Shown here: positions 51,007 to 59,239 of the stretch, one piece after another
How the letters are laid out: every line of letters begins with the position of its first letter
How positions within the stretch are numbered: position 1 is the stretch's first letter
Source: Saprospiraceae bacterium
GTDB lineage: Bacteria > Bacteroidota > Bacteroidia > Chitinophagales > Saprospiraceae
Direction: 5' to 3'
NCBI GenBank assembly: GCA_020848995.1
Contig: JADLHA010000032.1
Coordinates: 1-64,000 of the forward strand
Length of the DNA: 64,000 bases
The notes under the pieces: generated by a model
The model's input: only the letters and a program-made list of their open reading frames with translations
Told to the model about the DNA's origin: nothing
Databases searched by the model: none
Program-made: the position numbers and the translations under genes

Positions 51007-51903
51007 TCATTCGTGGAGGGGTCGTTTTTTAATCATTCCACCCTTGGTGTCTTTGATGGGATACTGAATGACAAAAGCCTTTTCGTCGACTTTTTCAATC
51101 TCGAGCAAGAGTTTGGTCACCTCGAGCCGGGTGATGGCGCAAAACAAAATTTTCTTTTCCATTTGCACAATTCCTGACTTACCGAAACCCCCTTCCGATT
51201 TGAAGACCGTGATGCCCCTCTGCAGGTCGTGGGTAACCCGGTGCCGGATCTCCTCGGCGTGATCCGACACGATCATCACCCCGATGTACTCTTCGATTCC
51301 GTTGAGGATAAAGTCGACGGTCTTGGAGGCCGCAAGGTAAGTGAGCATGGAATACATAGCGGTTTCAATGCTAAAGAGCAGTGCAGCCCCGGCAAACAAC
51401 ACGACGTTGAAAATGGCGATGAAATCGCCAACCGTCAGCGAGGATCTCCGGCTAACGGATACGGCCAGCACTTCGGATCCATCGATCACCGCCCCACCGC
51501 GGATTGCGAAGCCAATGCCCGCTCCCAGGAAGAATCCGCCGAACACGGCGATGAGCAGTTTGTCGACCGTAACGGGAGGGAACGACAGAACGTGGACCAT
51601 CACGGCAAGCAAAACGATGGCTGCGCTGCTCTTGACGGCAAATGCCACAGAAAACTGCCGGGCCCCCATGGCAATGAATGGAAGATTCATTACAACGATC
51701 AGTAGCGACAGGTCGATTTCCGACAAGGCCTGGGCCATCAGGGCAAGTCCCATGGCTCCACCGTCGAGAAAGTGGCTCGGCAGCAGAAAGCCCTTGAGTC
51801 CAAGGCTTGCACAACATACTCCTACAAGGATGAACACGAAATCCTTGGCGTGTCGCCGGAATTCGATGCGGCGAAGTATGGTTGTATTGGACCTGGTCGA
51901 CAT
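51007..51903 (-). CDS. YitT-family membrane protein
   Basis: A 298-residue protein with five to six N-terminal membrane helices (residues 20-200; GFLLPSHFLDGGAMGLALM and FGGFFLGAGIGFAIRGGAVIDGSEVLA are typical) and a soluble C-terminal DUF2179 domain (from about 205, EYIGVMIVSDHAEEI). The YitT family is common but its function is not settled. It ends 20 bases before the palindrome of the ric promoter, so it may read into that operon, but it seems a separate unit. Confidence 0.88.
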   Translation of the reverse strand: MSTRSNTTILRRIEFRRHAKDFVFILVGVCCASLGLKGFLLPSHFLDGGAMGLALMAQALSEIDLSLLIVVMNLPFIAMGARQFSVAFAVKSSAAIVLLAVMVHVLSFPPVTVDKLLIAVFGGFFLGAGIGFAIRGGAVIDGSEVLAVSVSRRSSLTVGDFIAIFNVVLFAGAALLFSIETAMYSMLTYLAASKTVDFILNGIEEYIGVMIVSDHAEEIRHRVTHDLQRGITVFKSEGGFGKSGIVQMEKKILFCAITRLEVTKLLLEIEKVDEKAFVIQYPIKDTKGGMIKKRPLHE

Positions 51904-52077
51904 GCTGCCTGGCCCGGATTGATTCCGGGGTCCTCCATCGCAAAAGTAAGCCTGCCGCCCGGGTTTAACGGGCTTTATGCGTTAAGGCTTGGAAACTGGA
52001 ATTTTAGCCGGACCTTTTTTTGTCATGTGCGCGTGTGCTTTTGAAAAAACCGGGATATTTGCAGCCCATTTACATAC

Positions 52078-52494
52078 ATGGTAAACATCGACAAGATCAT
52101 CGCGGTATCCGGAAAAGCCGGCCTGTTTCGGCTGGTGGCCTCCAAGCCCAACGGTTTGATCCTGGAAGAACTCGCTGGCAAAAAGGTGCATTTTTATGCT
52201 TCCCGGAGCTATCAGTTTTCACCCTTGGAGACCATCGGCATCTATTCGCTGGGGGCGGACAACATTCCGCTGAAGGATGTCTATCAGCGCTTTCTGAATG
52301 CGGAGCCCAACGATCCGGTCCCCGGCACCGATGCTGAGGATGCTAACTGCCGCGGTTTTTTTGAAAAAATAATACCCGAGTACGATCCCTACCGGGTTCG
52401 CATCCGAGACATCCGCAAGTGCTTTCAGTGGTATCGCGAGTTGATGGCTCACGGATTGATTGCCCAGGACCCTCCGGCCGAACAGGCCGACTGA
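52078..52494 (+). CDS. DUF5606-family protein
   Basis: A 138-residue cytosolic protein typical of Bacteroidota, opening MVNIDKIIAVSGKAGLFRLVA, with a small N-terminal domain of about 70 residues followed by a helical part ending in YRELMAHG. Function is unknown. Just upstream, gatatttg at 52054-52061 resembles a -7 box with one mismatch. It is 10 bases ahead of the glycosyltransferase gene, on the same strand. Confidence 0.85.
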   Translation: MVNIDKIIAVSGKAGLFRLVASKPNGLILEELAGKKVHFYASRSYQFSPLETIGIYSLGADNIPLKDVYQRFLNAEPNDPVPGTDAEDANCRGFFEKIIPEYDPYRVRIRDIRKCFQWYRELMAHGLIAQDPPAEQAD

Positions 52495-52504
52495 CCCTTG
52501 TGCG

Positions 52505-53245
52505 ATGTACCATTCCAAAAAAGTAGTCGTCGTCTTACCTGCTTACAACGCAGTTCAAACCCTGAAGCAAACCCTGGCAGAGATCCCAATGGAGCTCGTC
52601 GACGAATTGATCCTGTGCGACGATGCCAGCCGCGACGGCACCTTTGAACTGGCCAGGTCGCTGGGCATCCACCATTGCATCCGGCACGCGGAGAACAAGG
52701 GGTACGGGGGCAATCAAAAGACGCTGTACGACAAAGCCCTTGAAATCGGGGCCGACATCGTGATCATGTTGCACCCCGACTACCAGTACACGCCAAAACT
52801 CATACCGAGTATGGTCAACATCATTGGGGAAGAGCTCTATCCCGTCGTACTGGGCTCGCGCATCCTCGGCAAAGGGGCCCTGGTGGGGGGAATGCCCCGT
52901 TACAAATACCTGTTCAACCGCATGCTCACGCTGGTGGAAAACTGGCTGGTGAATTACAAATTGTCAGAATACCACACGGGCTACCGCGCGTTTTCGCGCG
53001 AAGTCCTGGAACACATCGACTACCGCTCAAACTCCGACGACTTTGTCTTCGACAACGAGATGCTGTCGCAGATCATTTACCGGGGATACGCCATTGCGGA
53101 GATCAGTTGCCCCACCCGCTATTTTCCGGAAGCCTCGTCGATCAATTTCCGCAGGAGCGTCCGTTACGGATTGGGGGTGCTGCGCGTAGGCATGATGCAC
53201 TTCCTTCAGCGAAAGGGCCTTGCGCGTTTCCGGATGTACCGGTAG
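52505..53245 (+). CDS. family 2 glycosyltransferase
   Basis: About 246 residues from the ATG at 52505. The GT-A fold is clear: VVVVLPAYNAVQTL at the N-terminus, ELILCDDASRDGT, and a metal-binding LHPDYQYTP where DxD is expected. EYHTGYRAFSREVL is typical of the dolichyl-phosphate mannose synthase-like / DPM1-type group. No C-terminal membrane helices are present, so it is a soluble or peripheral enzyme. Donor and acceptor are unknown. Confidence 0.88.
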   Translation: MYHSKKVVVVLPAYNAVQTLKQTLAEIPMELVDELILCDDASRDGTFELARSLGIHHCIRHAENKGYGGNQKTLYDKALEIGADIVIMLHPDYQYTPKLIPSMVNIIGEELYPVVLGSRILGKGALVGGMPRYKYLFNRMLTLVENWLVNYKLSEYHTGYRAFSREVLEHIDYRSNSDDFVFDNEMLSQIIYRGYAIAEISCPTRYFPEASSINFRRSVRYGLGVLRVGMMHFLQRKGLARFRMYR

Positions 53246-53278
53246 AACGTCCATTTTCTGAAAAGCAATCCACTTCGA

Positions 53279-53295
53279 CTAACAAACGTTCGTAA
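53279..53295. promoter_or_regulatory. TetR-type palindrome downstream of the TetR gene
   Basis: The sequence ctaacaaacgttcgtaa matches TAACnnACGTnnGTTA with one difference and forms a 20-bp imperfect palindrome (53278-53297, eight of ten pairs). It lies in the gap between the convergent glycosyltransferase and TetR genes. Thirteen bases (gactaacaaacgt) are shared exactly with the had-oah site. Confidence 0.45.
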
Positions 53296-53342
53296 GTAAG
53301 CCGTTGCCGGAGCAGAAAACGCCTGGGTAGGAATGTGCGCGA

Positions 53343-53903
53343 TCAGCGACGCAGCAACCCGTCAACCAGCAGACGGACGACGCTGTCGGCCCGCTCCTCC
53401 ATGAGGCGGAGGCCTTTGCCCTGGGCCTGATGGCGCCAGCGGAGCGCCGCGAGCAGGGTCTGGCAAGCCATTTCCGGATCGTGGTTGGCGATTTTGCGCG
53501 AAGCCATACCGCGCCGCAGGATGTCGGCAAGCAGGTCCTCGAGCCCTTTGAGTTGCTTCTTAAACGAGCGGTCGAGAGCCCCTTCCAGGTGTTTGTTTTC
53601 GATAAACGTCACCTGCAAAGCCGTCCAGTTGTCCAACTGGTAACGGATGTGCGCCTCGAGAAATGCCTCGAGCTGGGCAGTCGCTTGTTTTTGCTGGTTT
53701 ACAGACTCTGAAACCGCATCGGTGAGTTCACCCAGCACCCGGCTGCAGATGTGGTGCAGCAAGTCCTGTTTAGAGGCAAAATGGTTGTAAATAGAGGCGG
53801 CCTCAATGCCTGCCTTGTGGGCAATGTCCCGCATGGAGGCGCCACCGTAACCGTACTGGTTGAACAGGGCAATTGCCATGTCCTGGATTTTTTGCTTGGT
53901 CAT
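53343..53903 (-). CDS. TetR/AcrR-family transcriptional regulator
   Basis: About 186 residues from the ATG at 53903. The helix-turn-helix is clear: IQDMAIALFNQYGYGGASMRDIAHKAGIEAASIYNHFASK. The C-terminal helical domain resembles acyl-CoA-responsive (FadR/PsrA-like) TetR proteins, but the ligand is not predictable. It has its own exact -7 box (TAAGTTTG on the complement, 53922-53929). The nearby palindrome and its copies at the had-oah junction make it a candidate regulator of the aromatic genes. Confidence 0.9.
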   Translation of the reverse strand: MTKQKIQDMAIALFNQYGYGGASMRDIAHKAGIEAASIYNHFASKQDLLHHICSRVLGELTDAVSESVNQQKQATAQLEAFLEAHIRYQLDNWTALQVTFIENKHLEGALDRSFKKQLKGLEDLLADILRRGMASRKIANHDPEMACQTLLAALRWRHQAQGKGLRLMEERADSVVRLLVDGLLRR

Positions 53904-53921
53904 GTCCTGACATTTATCCTT

Positions 53922-53929
53922 CAAACTTA
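53922..53929 (-). promoter_or_regulatory. -7 box of the TetR gene
   Basis: The complement reads TAAGTTTG, an exact TAnnTTTG match, with an implied start near 53915 and a leader of about 12 bases. It lies directly below the rpsT terminator. Confidence 0.5.
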
Positions 53930-53930
53930 T

Positions 53931-53970
53931 AAAAAAAAATCGTGCACAGTTCATCTGTGCACGATTTTTT
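53931..53970 (-). terminator. intrinsic terminator after rpsT
   Basis: A 12-bp perfect stem (aatcgtgcacag and its complement, 53938-53949 and 53955-53966) with a 5-base loop is flanked by A-runs on one side and T-runs on the other. On the minus strand it ends in a T-run just past rpsT. It looks bidirectional. Confidence 0.9.
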
Positions 53971-53990
53971 ATCCTTTCACGCGTTCCGCA

Positions 53991-54242
53991 TCAATTGGCC
54001 GACATGTGTCGCATGAGGCTGCTCTTGATGTTGGAAGCTTTGTTTTTATGCCAGGCCCCACTCTTCGCCAGTTTGTCAACCATGCTGACCACCCTGGGCA
54101 AAAATTTCACCGCAGCCGCTTTATCCTCCATGGATCTCAACTTTTTGATGGCGGTGCGCGCCGTCTTCTTGAAATAGCGGTTTGCTGTCCTGCGCACGGC
54201 GTTCTGCCGGATGCGCTTCATCGCTGAGAGGTGATTTGCCAT
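53991..54242 (-). CDS. rpsT: 30S ribosomal protein S20
   Basis: An 83-residue basic protein with the S20 opening MANHLSAMKRIRQNAVRRTAN and a conserved KNKASNIKSSL near the C-terminus. It binds 16S rRNA in the small subunit. It is a single-gene unit with an exact -7 box at 54265-54272 and a strong terminator downstream. Confidence 0.96.
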   Translation of the reverse strand: MANHLSAMKRIRQNAVRRTANRYFKKTARTAIKKLRSMEDKAAAVKFLPRVVSMVDKLAKSGAWHKNKASNIKSSLMRHMSAN

Positions 54243-54264
54243 TGATGCCTTTGTTTAGGGAGCG

Positions 54265-54272
54265 CAAAGTTA
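54265..54272 (-). promoter_or_regulatory. -7 box of rpsT
   Basis: The complement reads TAACTTTG, an exact TAnnTTTG match, 22 bases upstream of the rpsT ATG. Confidence 0.55.
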
Positions 54273-54413
54273 ATACAATTGCTTTAAATTCCCCGGAAAC
54301 CCCAACGAAATTTCATGATACCCACGAGGGAGTCTGCAGCCCGCCAAGCCGGCCTCCAGCACCCAGCAAAATTTCAACTTATTGTTAGACAATGAATTAT
54401 ATCGATTTATCCC

Positions 54414-54791
54414 TTATGCCCTCAGCTTGGAGAGTCGCATGAGCACCCAGGTCTCGAGGATGGTAAACAGCACGTAGGTCGTTCCAAGTGGCGCTGCCAG
54501 TTGACGCGGGTTGACCTCCATCAGCTTGAGCAATACGACAACAAACAGGGTCAGCAGGACGATCTTAAACAGCACCGACACCATGAAGATCTGGGTGAAC
54601 AGGAAGGGATTGGCCGAACGGGAACTCCGCGAGCCCAGGTGATACATGAGTTGGGTAAACACCACGAAAAACACCACCAGGCTCAGGGCTGACTTCTGCA
54701 AGGCTTCGGATCCCCCGGCCATCCAGTAAAGGGCGAGCGTGCTGACTGCGGCGGTGAGCAGAAGCCAGGCATAAAAGGTTGACATTTTCAT
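54414..54791 (-). CDS. small membrane protein, probable ATP synthase subunit I-like
   Basis: About 125 residues from the ATG at 54791 (ATGA overlap with atpZ) with four hydrophobic helices. The pattern of four short helices and the position directly after atpZ suggest an AtpI-like assembly factor for the F1Fo ATP synthase, but sequence similarity is weak. In many Bacteroidota, atpB follows at this place; here the next gene is rpsT, so the Fo genes are elsewhere. Confidence 0.65.
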   Translation of the reverse strand: MKMSTFYAWLLLTAAVSTLALYWMAGGSEALQKSALSLVVFFVVFTQLMYHLGSRSSRSANPFLFTQIFMVSVLFKIVLLTLFVVVLLKLMEVNPRQLAAPLGTTYVLFTILETWVLMRLSKLRA

Positions 54792-55003
54792 TTGTCCTGC
54801 CGCTTGAGGTCGTAATAGAGCCAGACCAGTTGCATCAACAACATGGCCAGGCTCAGCCCTGCAGTCCAAAGAGGCTTGGTCATTCCCATTTTTTCATCCA
54901 GCCAGCGCCCGGCCCACGCGGCCAGTCCGATGGAGACAAAGATCTGGGTGGCCAGGCCGGAATAGCGGAGGGCTTTGTTATCCTTTAGCTTGTACCGGCT
55001 CAT
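54788..55003 (-). CDS. atpZ: AtpZ/AtpI-type ATP synthase accessory protein
   Basis: A 71-residue protein with two membrane helices separated by the conserved segment AGRWLDEKMGM. AtpZ/AtpI proteins assist ring assembly of Fo or transport magnesium or calcium. It is located 15 bases after the bactofilin gene, a pairing often seen in this phylum. Confidence 0.85.
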   Translation of the reverse strand: MSRYKLKDNKALRYSGLATQIFVSIGLAAWAGRWLDEKMGMTKPLWTAGLSLAMLLMQLVWLYYDLKRQDK

Positions 55004-55018
55004 ACTGCCTGGGCTGTG

Positions 55019-55459
55019 CTACATTTTTATGGTCTCCGGTTTGATCACCGGGGTGGCGCTGGCGGGTGCCGAACGATGGGAACTGCTCATCTTGCTGGTG
55101 ACGTTGAACTTGGCCCCGGGACTCACCGCAAGTTTGTCGGTATTGATCTCTCCATCCACCACGGCGGTTTCCTTTACCTGGAGCAGGTCGTCTATGTGAA
55201 GGGTTCCCTTAAACTTTCCCTCGATCGTCGCGTTTGCGGCTTTGATCTCGCCCTCGATGGATCCCTTTGGCCCGATGATCACGCGGCCTTTGCAAACCAG
55301 GGTTCCTTTCAGGTAACCATCAATGCGGATGTCACTTTCTGCCTGAACGCTGCCCTCGACGACGGTCCCCGCAACCAGGCTGTTGAGCGCTCCCTGTGCC
55401 GGCACGTTTCCTCCCGGACTGCGTGGCAATTCTTCTTTTGTACTCTTGCTCCCGAACAT
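55019..55459 (-). CDS. bactofilin (polymer-forming cytoskeletal protein)
   Basis: About 146 residues from the ATG at 55459. The central beta-helix is visible as regular hydrophobic/glycine repeats: GTVVEGSVQAESDIRIDGYLKG, then VIIGPKGSIEGEI and LAVSPGAKFNV. Flanking tails are disordered and rich in serine, proline and alanine. Bactofilins polymerise without nucleotides and help cell-shape or envelope tasks. An exact -7 box (TATTTTTG on the complement, 55484-55491) lies 25 bases upstream. Confidence 0.93.
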   Translation of the reverse strand: MFGSKSTKEELPRSPGGNVPAQGALNSLVAGTVVEGSVQAESDIRIDGYLKGTLVCKGRVIIGPKGSIEGEIKAANATIEGKFKGTLHIDDLLQVKETAVVDGEINTDKLAVSPGAKFNVTSKMSSSHRSAPASATPVIKPETIKM

Positions 55460-55582
55460 AAATCCACTGCTTTTGGTGAAAAACAAAAATAAAACAAATT
55501 GGCCAGAGCCGTCAGCGGCCTGCCAAAAAAGGCGACCCTGCGGAGTAAGTCACCCCGCAATGGCGATCGGGAAGTCGTACGA

Positions 55583-56647
55583 TCAGAAATTCGGGCAGTA
55601 GATCCCCCTCCGTTCCGGTCCGCAGATGTTGTAAATGAAGGACAATTCAAAGGAATTGTTTCCTGCATTGGCCTGGCGCAGACTCGACGTGTTGATGTCG
55701 TAACTCAGCCCAAAGCCGTATTTCTGGTAGTCGAAACGCGTCGACAGGATCAGTGCGTCCATGTGAATGCCGGTTGAGCCGGGATCTTTGTACTTGTTGG
55801 CCAAACGGGTCCAGACGCCCATTTGGAAGGAGCTCTCGTTGGTGCGCGAAACGCCGGAGCCAAACCGGAAACTCGTCCCCGCGTTGAGCTGGAAAGAAGG
55901 TCCCTGGAAGAAGGTGACGAATCCGGGAATGATCGCACTCCTGCGGTTGAGTCTGAATACCCCGCCCCCGTGAATCGTCAGCTTGGAATAGAGCGGTGCG
56001 GGGATGTAGCCTGGAGTCCCCGACTGCACATTGTTTTGCAGAGGCTCGTTGAGGTGGCTAAGGGCCCCCCCGACGTAGAAATTGTTGTATTTGTCGAGAA
56101 CGCTGAACCAGAGCAGTCCGACGGAAACGTCTGCAAACAGAAAACTCGGATCGAAAATGGCCGGGTCGGGAGGCAGGTTTGGATCCGGACCATTGGAAGT
56201 GATCTGGTTGCCCCAGATCGCATTGTGGAACTTCACCCCGCGCTGGTTGAGCCCCGCTTCAGCACCAAAGACCAGGTAGTTCGAAGAAGTCCGGGTCCCC
56301 GACATGCGCTTGCTGTAAGAAGCGGAAAGCTTAAATTGCAGGGTGCTGAAGTCCAGCGAACCGGCCTTGTCTCCCCAAAACGTCCCGCCGAAACCAAAGT
56401 AGTCGTACCTCCCAACGGGGACCTTCTGGTCAAACGAAAGGTTATAGGTGTTGAAGGAATTGGCGAAACCGAGGATGGGTGCCCACTGGTTGCGGTAATT
56501 TGCTACAAAGCGCATTTTGCAATTCATGACCCCCGTCATCGCGGGGTTCAGATTGGTTGGCGACATGTAGAACTGCGAAAAGTGGATGTCCTGCGCACCC
56601 GCGTTCAGGGCGAAAAACACCCAAAATAGCATTGTCAAACGCTTCAT
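55583..56647 (-). CDS. PorP/SprF-family type IX secretion outer-membrane protein
   Basis: About 354 residues from the ATG at 56647, which directly precedes a signal peptide. The mature start AQDIHFSQFYMSPTNLNPAMTG is the PorP/SprF family hallmark, and the rest alternates as an outer-membrane beta-barrel. Members anchor or translocate adhesins exported by the type IX system. Genes of this family usually sit next to a large PKD- or gliding-motility-type protein; none is beside this one. A -7-like box (TACTTTTA) is at 56670-56677 on the complement. Confidence 0.92.
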   Translation of the reverse strand: MKRLTMLFWVFFALNAGAQDIHFSQFYMSPTNLNPAMTGVMNCKMRFVANYRNQWAPILGFANSFNTYNLSFDQKVPVGRYDYFGFGGTFWGDKAGSLDFSTLQFKLSASYSKRMSGTRTSSNYLVFGAEAGLNQRGVKFHNAIWGNQITSNGPDPNLPPDPAIFDPSFLFADVSVGLLWFSVLDKYNNFYVGGALSHLNEPLQNNVQSGTPGYIPAPLYSKLTIHGGGVFRLNRRSAIIPGFVTFFQGPSFQLNAGTSFRFGSGVSRTNESSFQMGVWTRLANKYKDPGSTGIHMDALILSTRFDYQKYGFGLSYDINTSSLRQANAGNNSFELSFIYNICGPERRGIYCPNF

Positions 56648-56749
56648 ACCTGCTACAATATAAGAGGCTAAAAGTACGCCCTTTTTAGATAGTGGCTGTC
56701 CCATTTTCATAATTTTTGTTAAATTTAAAAATCTGCCATGCCTAAGTGC

Positions 56750-57829
56750 CTAGCTCTCACGGGCAACGGCATGGTATTCCCGGATCAGCACGTCGTCATA
56801 CGCGTTGGCTTTTTCAAACAGATTCTTGAAGACTTCCACGCCGTTTTCCGGCTTGAAGGAGTGGTCGAAAATCTGCAGGGAAAGGACGATGTCCCGATTG
56901 AGAATACTGAAGCTAAGACCCTCCAGTTCGTAATTCTGCTGCAAGAGGTAGATGTAAATTTCGCGGATGCCCTCCTTGGGCAGGGCACACAGAAAAGCGT
57001 CGCCGGCGATCATGCCCGAGGGCTCGTGGTAGGAGAGCAGTATTTTCGCCGAGCCGTGTTCGATTTCCCAGTTGAAGGGGCCCCGACGGGTCAGGCTGAC
57101 GTCGTAGCCCAGCTTGACCAGGGCTTCCTCGATCTCATAGCGGATGCCCGCCGGAACGTAGTCCTCGATCTGGGAGATCATGGTGATCCGGGTTCCGCAA
57201 AAGGGACAGTACTTTTTTTCCAGGTTGGGCTCAAAGACGATGTTGCCGCAGGATGTGCAGCGAACTCCAAATTCTTTATGGCCCGCCGTGAATTCGTCCA
57301 GAGCCTCTTTGAGGTACCGTGCGGGAAGGGAGAATCCGATGCTTTGGCCGTTTTGTATGATGAAGGTGTTTACGCCGAGGATCTCGCCCTTCTCGTTGAC
57401 CAGCGGTCCTCCGCTGTTGCCGGGGTTGAGGGCAGCGTCGTGCTGAATGTAGAAGAGGTCGTTTTGAGGGTGTACCGTATTGGAAATGATGCCCTGGGTG
57501 GCTGTGTACCGCAGTCCAAAAGGGTGGCCAATGGCCAGTACGGGGTCTCCCTGCCGGTAATCTTCCGAAACGTGAAGTTCCACCGGGGCCGCAGTCGGCT
57601 GGGCCGGTGCCTGGATGAAGGCCAGGTCGTACTTGGCATCCAGGTAACGCACCTTACTCTTCAGCCGGCGCACACCCGCACCCTCCACGACCACCTCCCG
57701 GTTGTTCTGTACGACGTGGGCATTGGTCACAATGAGCCCGTATTTTTCGAGATAAAAACCGGTTCCCACCGAGAAAGGCGTTGCAATCTGAATGACCACG
57801 TCGCGGTACCGGTCTATGAGACTCCTCAT
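56750..57829 (-). CDS. cytoplasmic trypsin-like serine protease with zinc ribbon and C-terminal YbjN-like domain
   Basis: A 359-residue protein without a signal peptide. The chymotrypsin-fold triad is in VTNAHVV, YDLAFI and PGNSGGP (residues about 35-145), similar to HtrA proteases but with no PDZ domain. A zinc ribbon with two CxxC pairs (CTSCGN and CPFCGT) follows near residue 190-215. The last 130 residues resemble type III chaperone-like/YbjN folds. A cytoplasmic trypsin-like protease in this arrangement is unusual. The gene overlaps its upstream neighbour by ATGA, so the two likely work together. Confidence 0.8.
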   Translation of the reverse strand: MRSLIDRYRDVVIQIATPFSVGTGFYLEKYGLIVTNAHVVQNNREVVVEGAGVRRLKSKVRYLDAKYDLAFIQAPAQPTAAPVELHVSEDYRQGDPVLAIGHPFGLRYTATQGIISNTVHPQNDLFYIQHDAALNPGNSGGPLVNEKGEILGVNTFIIQNGQSIGFSLPARYLKEALDEFTAGHKEFGVRCTSCGNIVFEPNLEKKYCPFCGTRITMISQIEDYVPAGIRYEIEEALVKLGYDVSLTRRGPFNWEIEHGSAKILLSYHEPSGMIAGDAFLCALPKEGIREIYIYLLQQNYELEGLSFSILNRDIVLSLQIFDHSFKPENGVEVFKNLFEKANAYDDVLIREYHAVARES

Positions 57830-59142
57830 GCGCTGAGCTGCAGGTTGCGGATAAAGAGCAGGAGCTCCTGGGAAAAGGCCGGTAGCCCGGTCTGTACAAG
57901 GCGCGGATTGACCGGTAAGCCGGGATGCTCGGTGCGGTGGACCCGGAGTATTTCTGCAATGCGCTGATTTACGCGGCCCACTTCGACCGAAAGCCCATCT
58001 CTGGACATGAATTCAACCTTATAGCCCAGATCGCGGAAGAACTTGTTCTCGACGACCTCAAAATAGAGGTGCATCAGGTCGTGGTCAGGTCCCGGCAATG
58101 CAAAATTGTACAGACTGTAGGCGGCGACGTAATTGCATATGGCCTGGCAAACGCGGTCGTGTCCGTTTTCGGCATACCATTTTAGAGATTGCATTTCTGC
58201 ATCGATGAACTGCGCAATGACATCCTGACTCACGGAACTCGTCACGCCAAAGGTGGAAATCACTTCGTAGAGTTCGCGTTCCAGCTGGACGTCTTCGACC
58301 TCCGCAAGTTCCTTTAGCGCCTCCCTCAGCACGGAAATCTTTTCGTCGATGTTGTCGGGGGGGACACTAAAATAGCGCTGGTGCACCCTGCCGATGATGT
58401 CCATCACCACGCCTTCCGGCTTCACGAGGTAATCGATGCTGTACAAAGCTGCGAGGTACACGTAGGTGAGAGCGCCCTGGAATCGCCTGGGGTTCAGGGA
58501 GCCCAACACCTCTGGCGCTTCATTTTCGCTGAGCTTGTTGCGAACAAAGCGGATCTTCGTTTGTGCGATTGCCGGGTCCGGACGCTTGATGTGTTGGTTG
58601 TAAAGGATCTGCAGTTGGTCAAATTCGCTGAGCAACAGGTCGTCCTCCTTATCCGACTGCAGTGCCAATTCTTTCAGTCCGTAGTACAATTTGTGCGGGG
58701 AACATTCCGACAGCAGGCTGTCGAACAGCATGCACAGGTTGTTGCCGGGATCGAGGGCAAAACGCGAATAGTTGAGCTGGTAGTTGTACGCGATTGCTTT
58801 GCGCAGGAACCCGACGTTGAGGGTTTTGCAATGTGCAATCTTGGCTTCTGCACGAAACAGCCGGTCGGTCATCGTACACTGCACCTGTTTGGAGCCCTGG
58901 TAGAAATCGAGGGAGAAAACCCCATCTCGTTCGTGCACCCGGGTATTGTCGCCCGCCTGATTGCTCAGGTAGTCTGCGAAGCTGCGGACCGCATCGGCAT
59001 AACGCCCTTCTTCGTACAGCTTCAGGCTGGTATCCCAGGCGGAAAACCGGTCTTGTGACTTATACGCATCGGAGTAGCGCCCAAACGCAATCGTGGGTTC
59101 GGGTTCGGTTTTTGCTGCCAGCAGGCTTTTCCAGAAGGACAT
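57826..59142 (-). CDS. unknown protein paired with the cytoplasmic protease
   Basis: About 438 residues from the ATG at 59142; I do not recognise the family. It is soluble and mostly helical, with a TPR-like stretch near residue 45-65 (SLKLYEEGRYADAVRSFADYL). A central region resembles YbjN-like sensors in hydrophobic pattern only. It has a well-formed promoter (TTTG, 20-base spacer, TACCTTTG). It overlaps the protease gene by four bases and may be its partner or substrate adaptor. A longer frame to 59295 overlaps the divergent gene's promoter and is rejected. Confidence 0.75.
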   Translation of the reverse strand: MSFWKSLLAAKTEPEPTIAFGRYSDAYKSQDRFSAWDTSLKLYEEGRYADAVRSFADYLSNQAGDNTRVHERDGVFSLDFYQGSKQVQCTMTDRLFRAEAKIAHCKTLNVGFLRKAIAYNYQLNYSRFALDPGNNLCMLFDSLLSECSPHKLYYGLKELALQSDKEDDLLLSEFDQLQILYNQHIKRPDPAIAQTKIRFVRNKLSENEAPEVLGSLNPRRFQGALTYVYLAALYSIDYLVKPEGVVMDIIGRVHQRYFSVPPDNIDEKISVLREALKELAEVEDVQLERELYEVISTFGVTSSVSQDVIAQFIDAEMQSLKWYAENGHDRVCQAICNYVAAYSLYNFALPGPDHDLMHLYFEVVENKFFRDLGYKVEFMSRDGLSVEVGRVNQRIAEILRVHRTEHPGLPVNPRLVQTGLPAFSQELLLFIRNLQLSA

Positions 59143-59158
59143 GGTCAAATCAGAGCCC

Positions 59159-59190
59159 CAAAGGTAAGTGCTTGTGTGCAGGCAGGCAAA
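59159..59190 (-). promoter_or_regulatory. Bacteroidota promoter of the protease operon
   Basis: On the complement, TTTG (59187-59190) and TACCTTTG (59159-59166) are separated by 20 bases, the full -33/-7 consensus of Bacteroidota housekeeping promoters. The implied start is near 59152, ten bases before the ATG at 59142. Confidence 0.75.
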
Positions 59191-59227
59191 AAGCAGTGCC
59201 CCTTCTTCCCCATTTCGCCCTTCAGCG

Positions 59228-59235
59228 TACTTTTG
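59228..59235 (+). promoter_or_regulatory. -7 box of the GSCFA gene
   Basis: TACTTTTG matches TAnnTTTG exactly and ends four bases before the ATG at 59240, predicting an almost leaderless transcript divergent from the protease operon. Confidence 0.55.
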
Positions 59236-59239
59236 GAAG

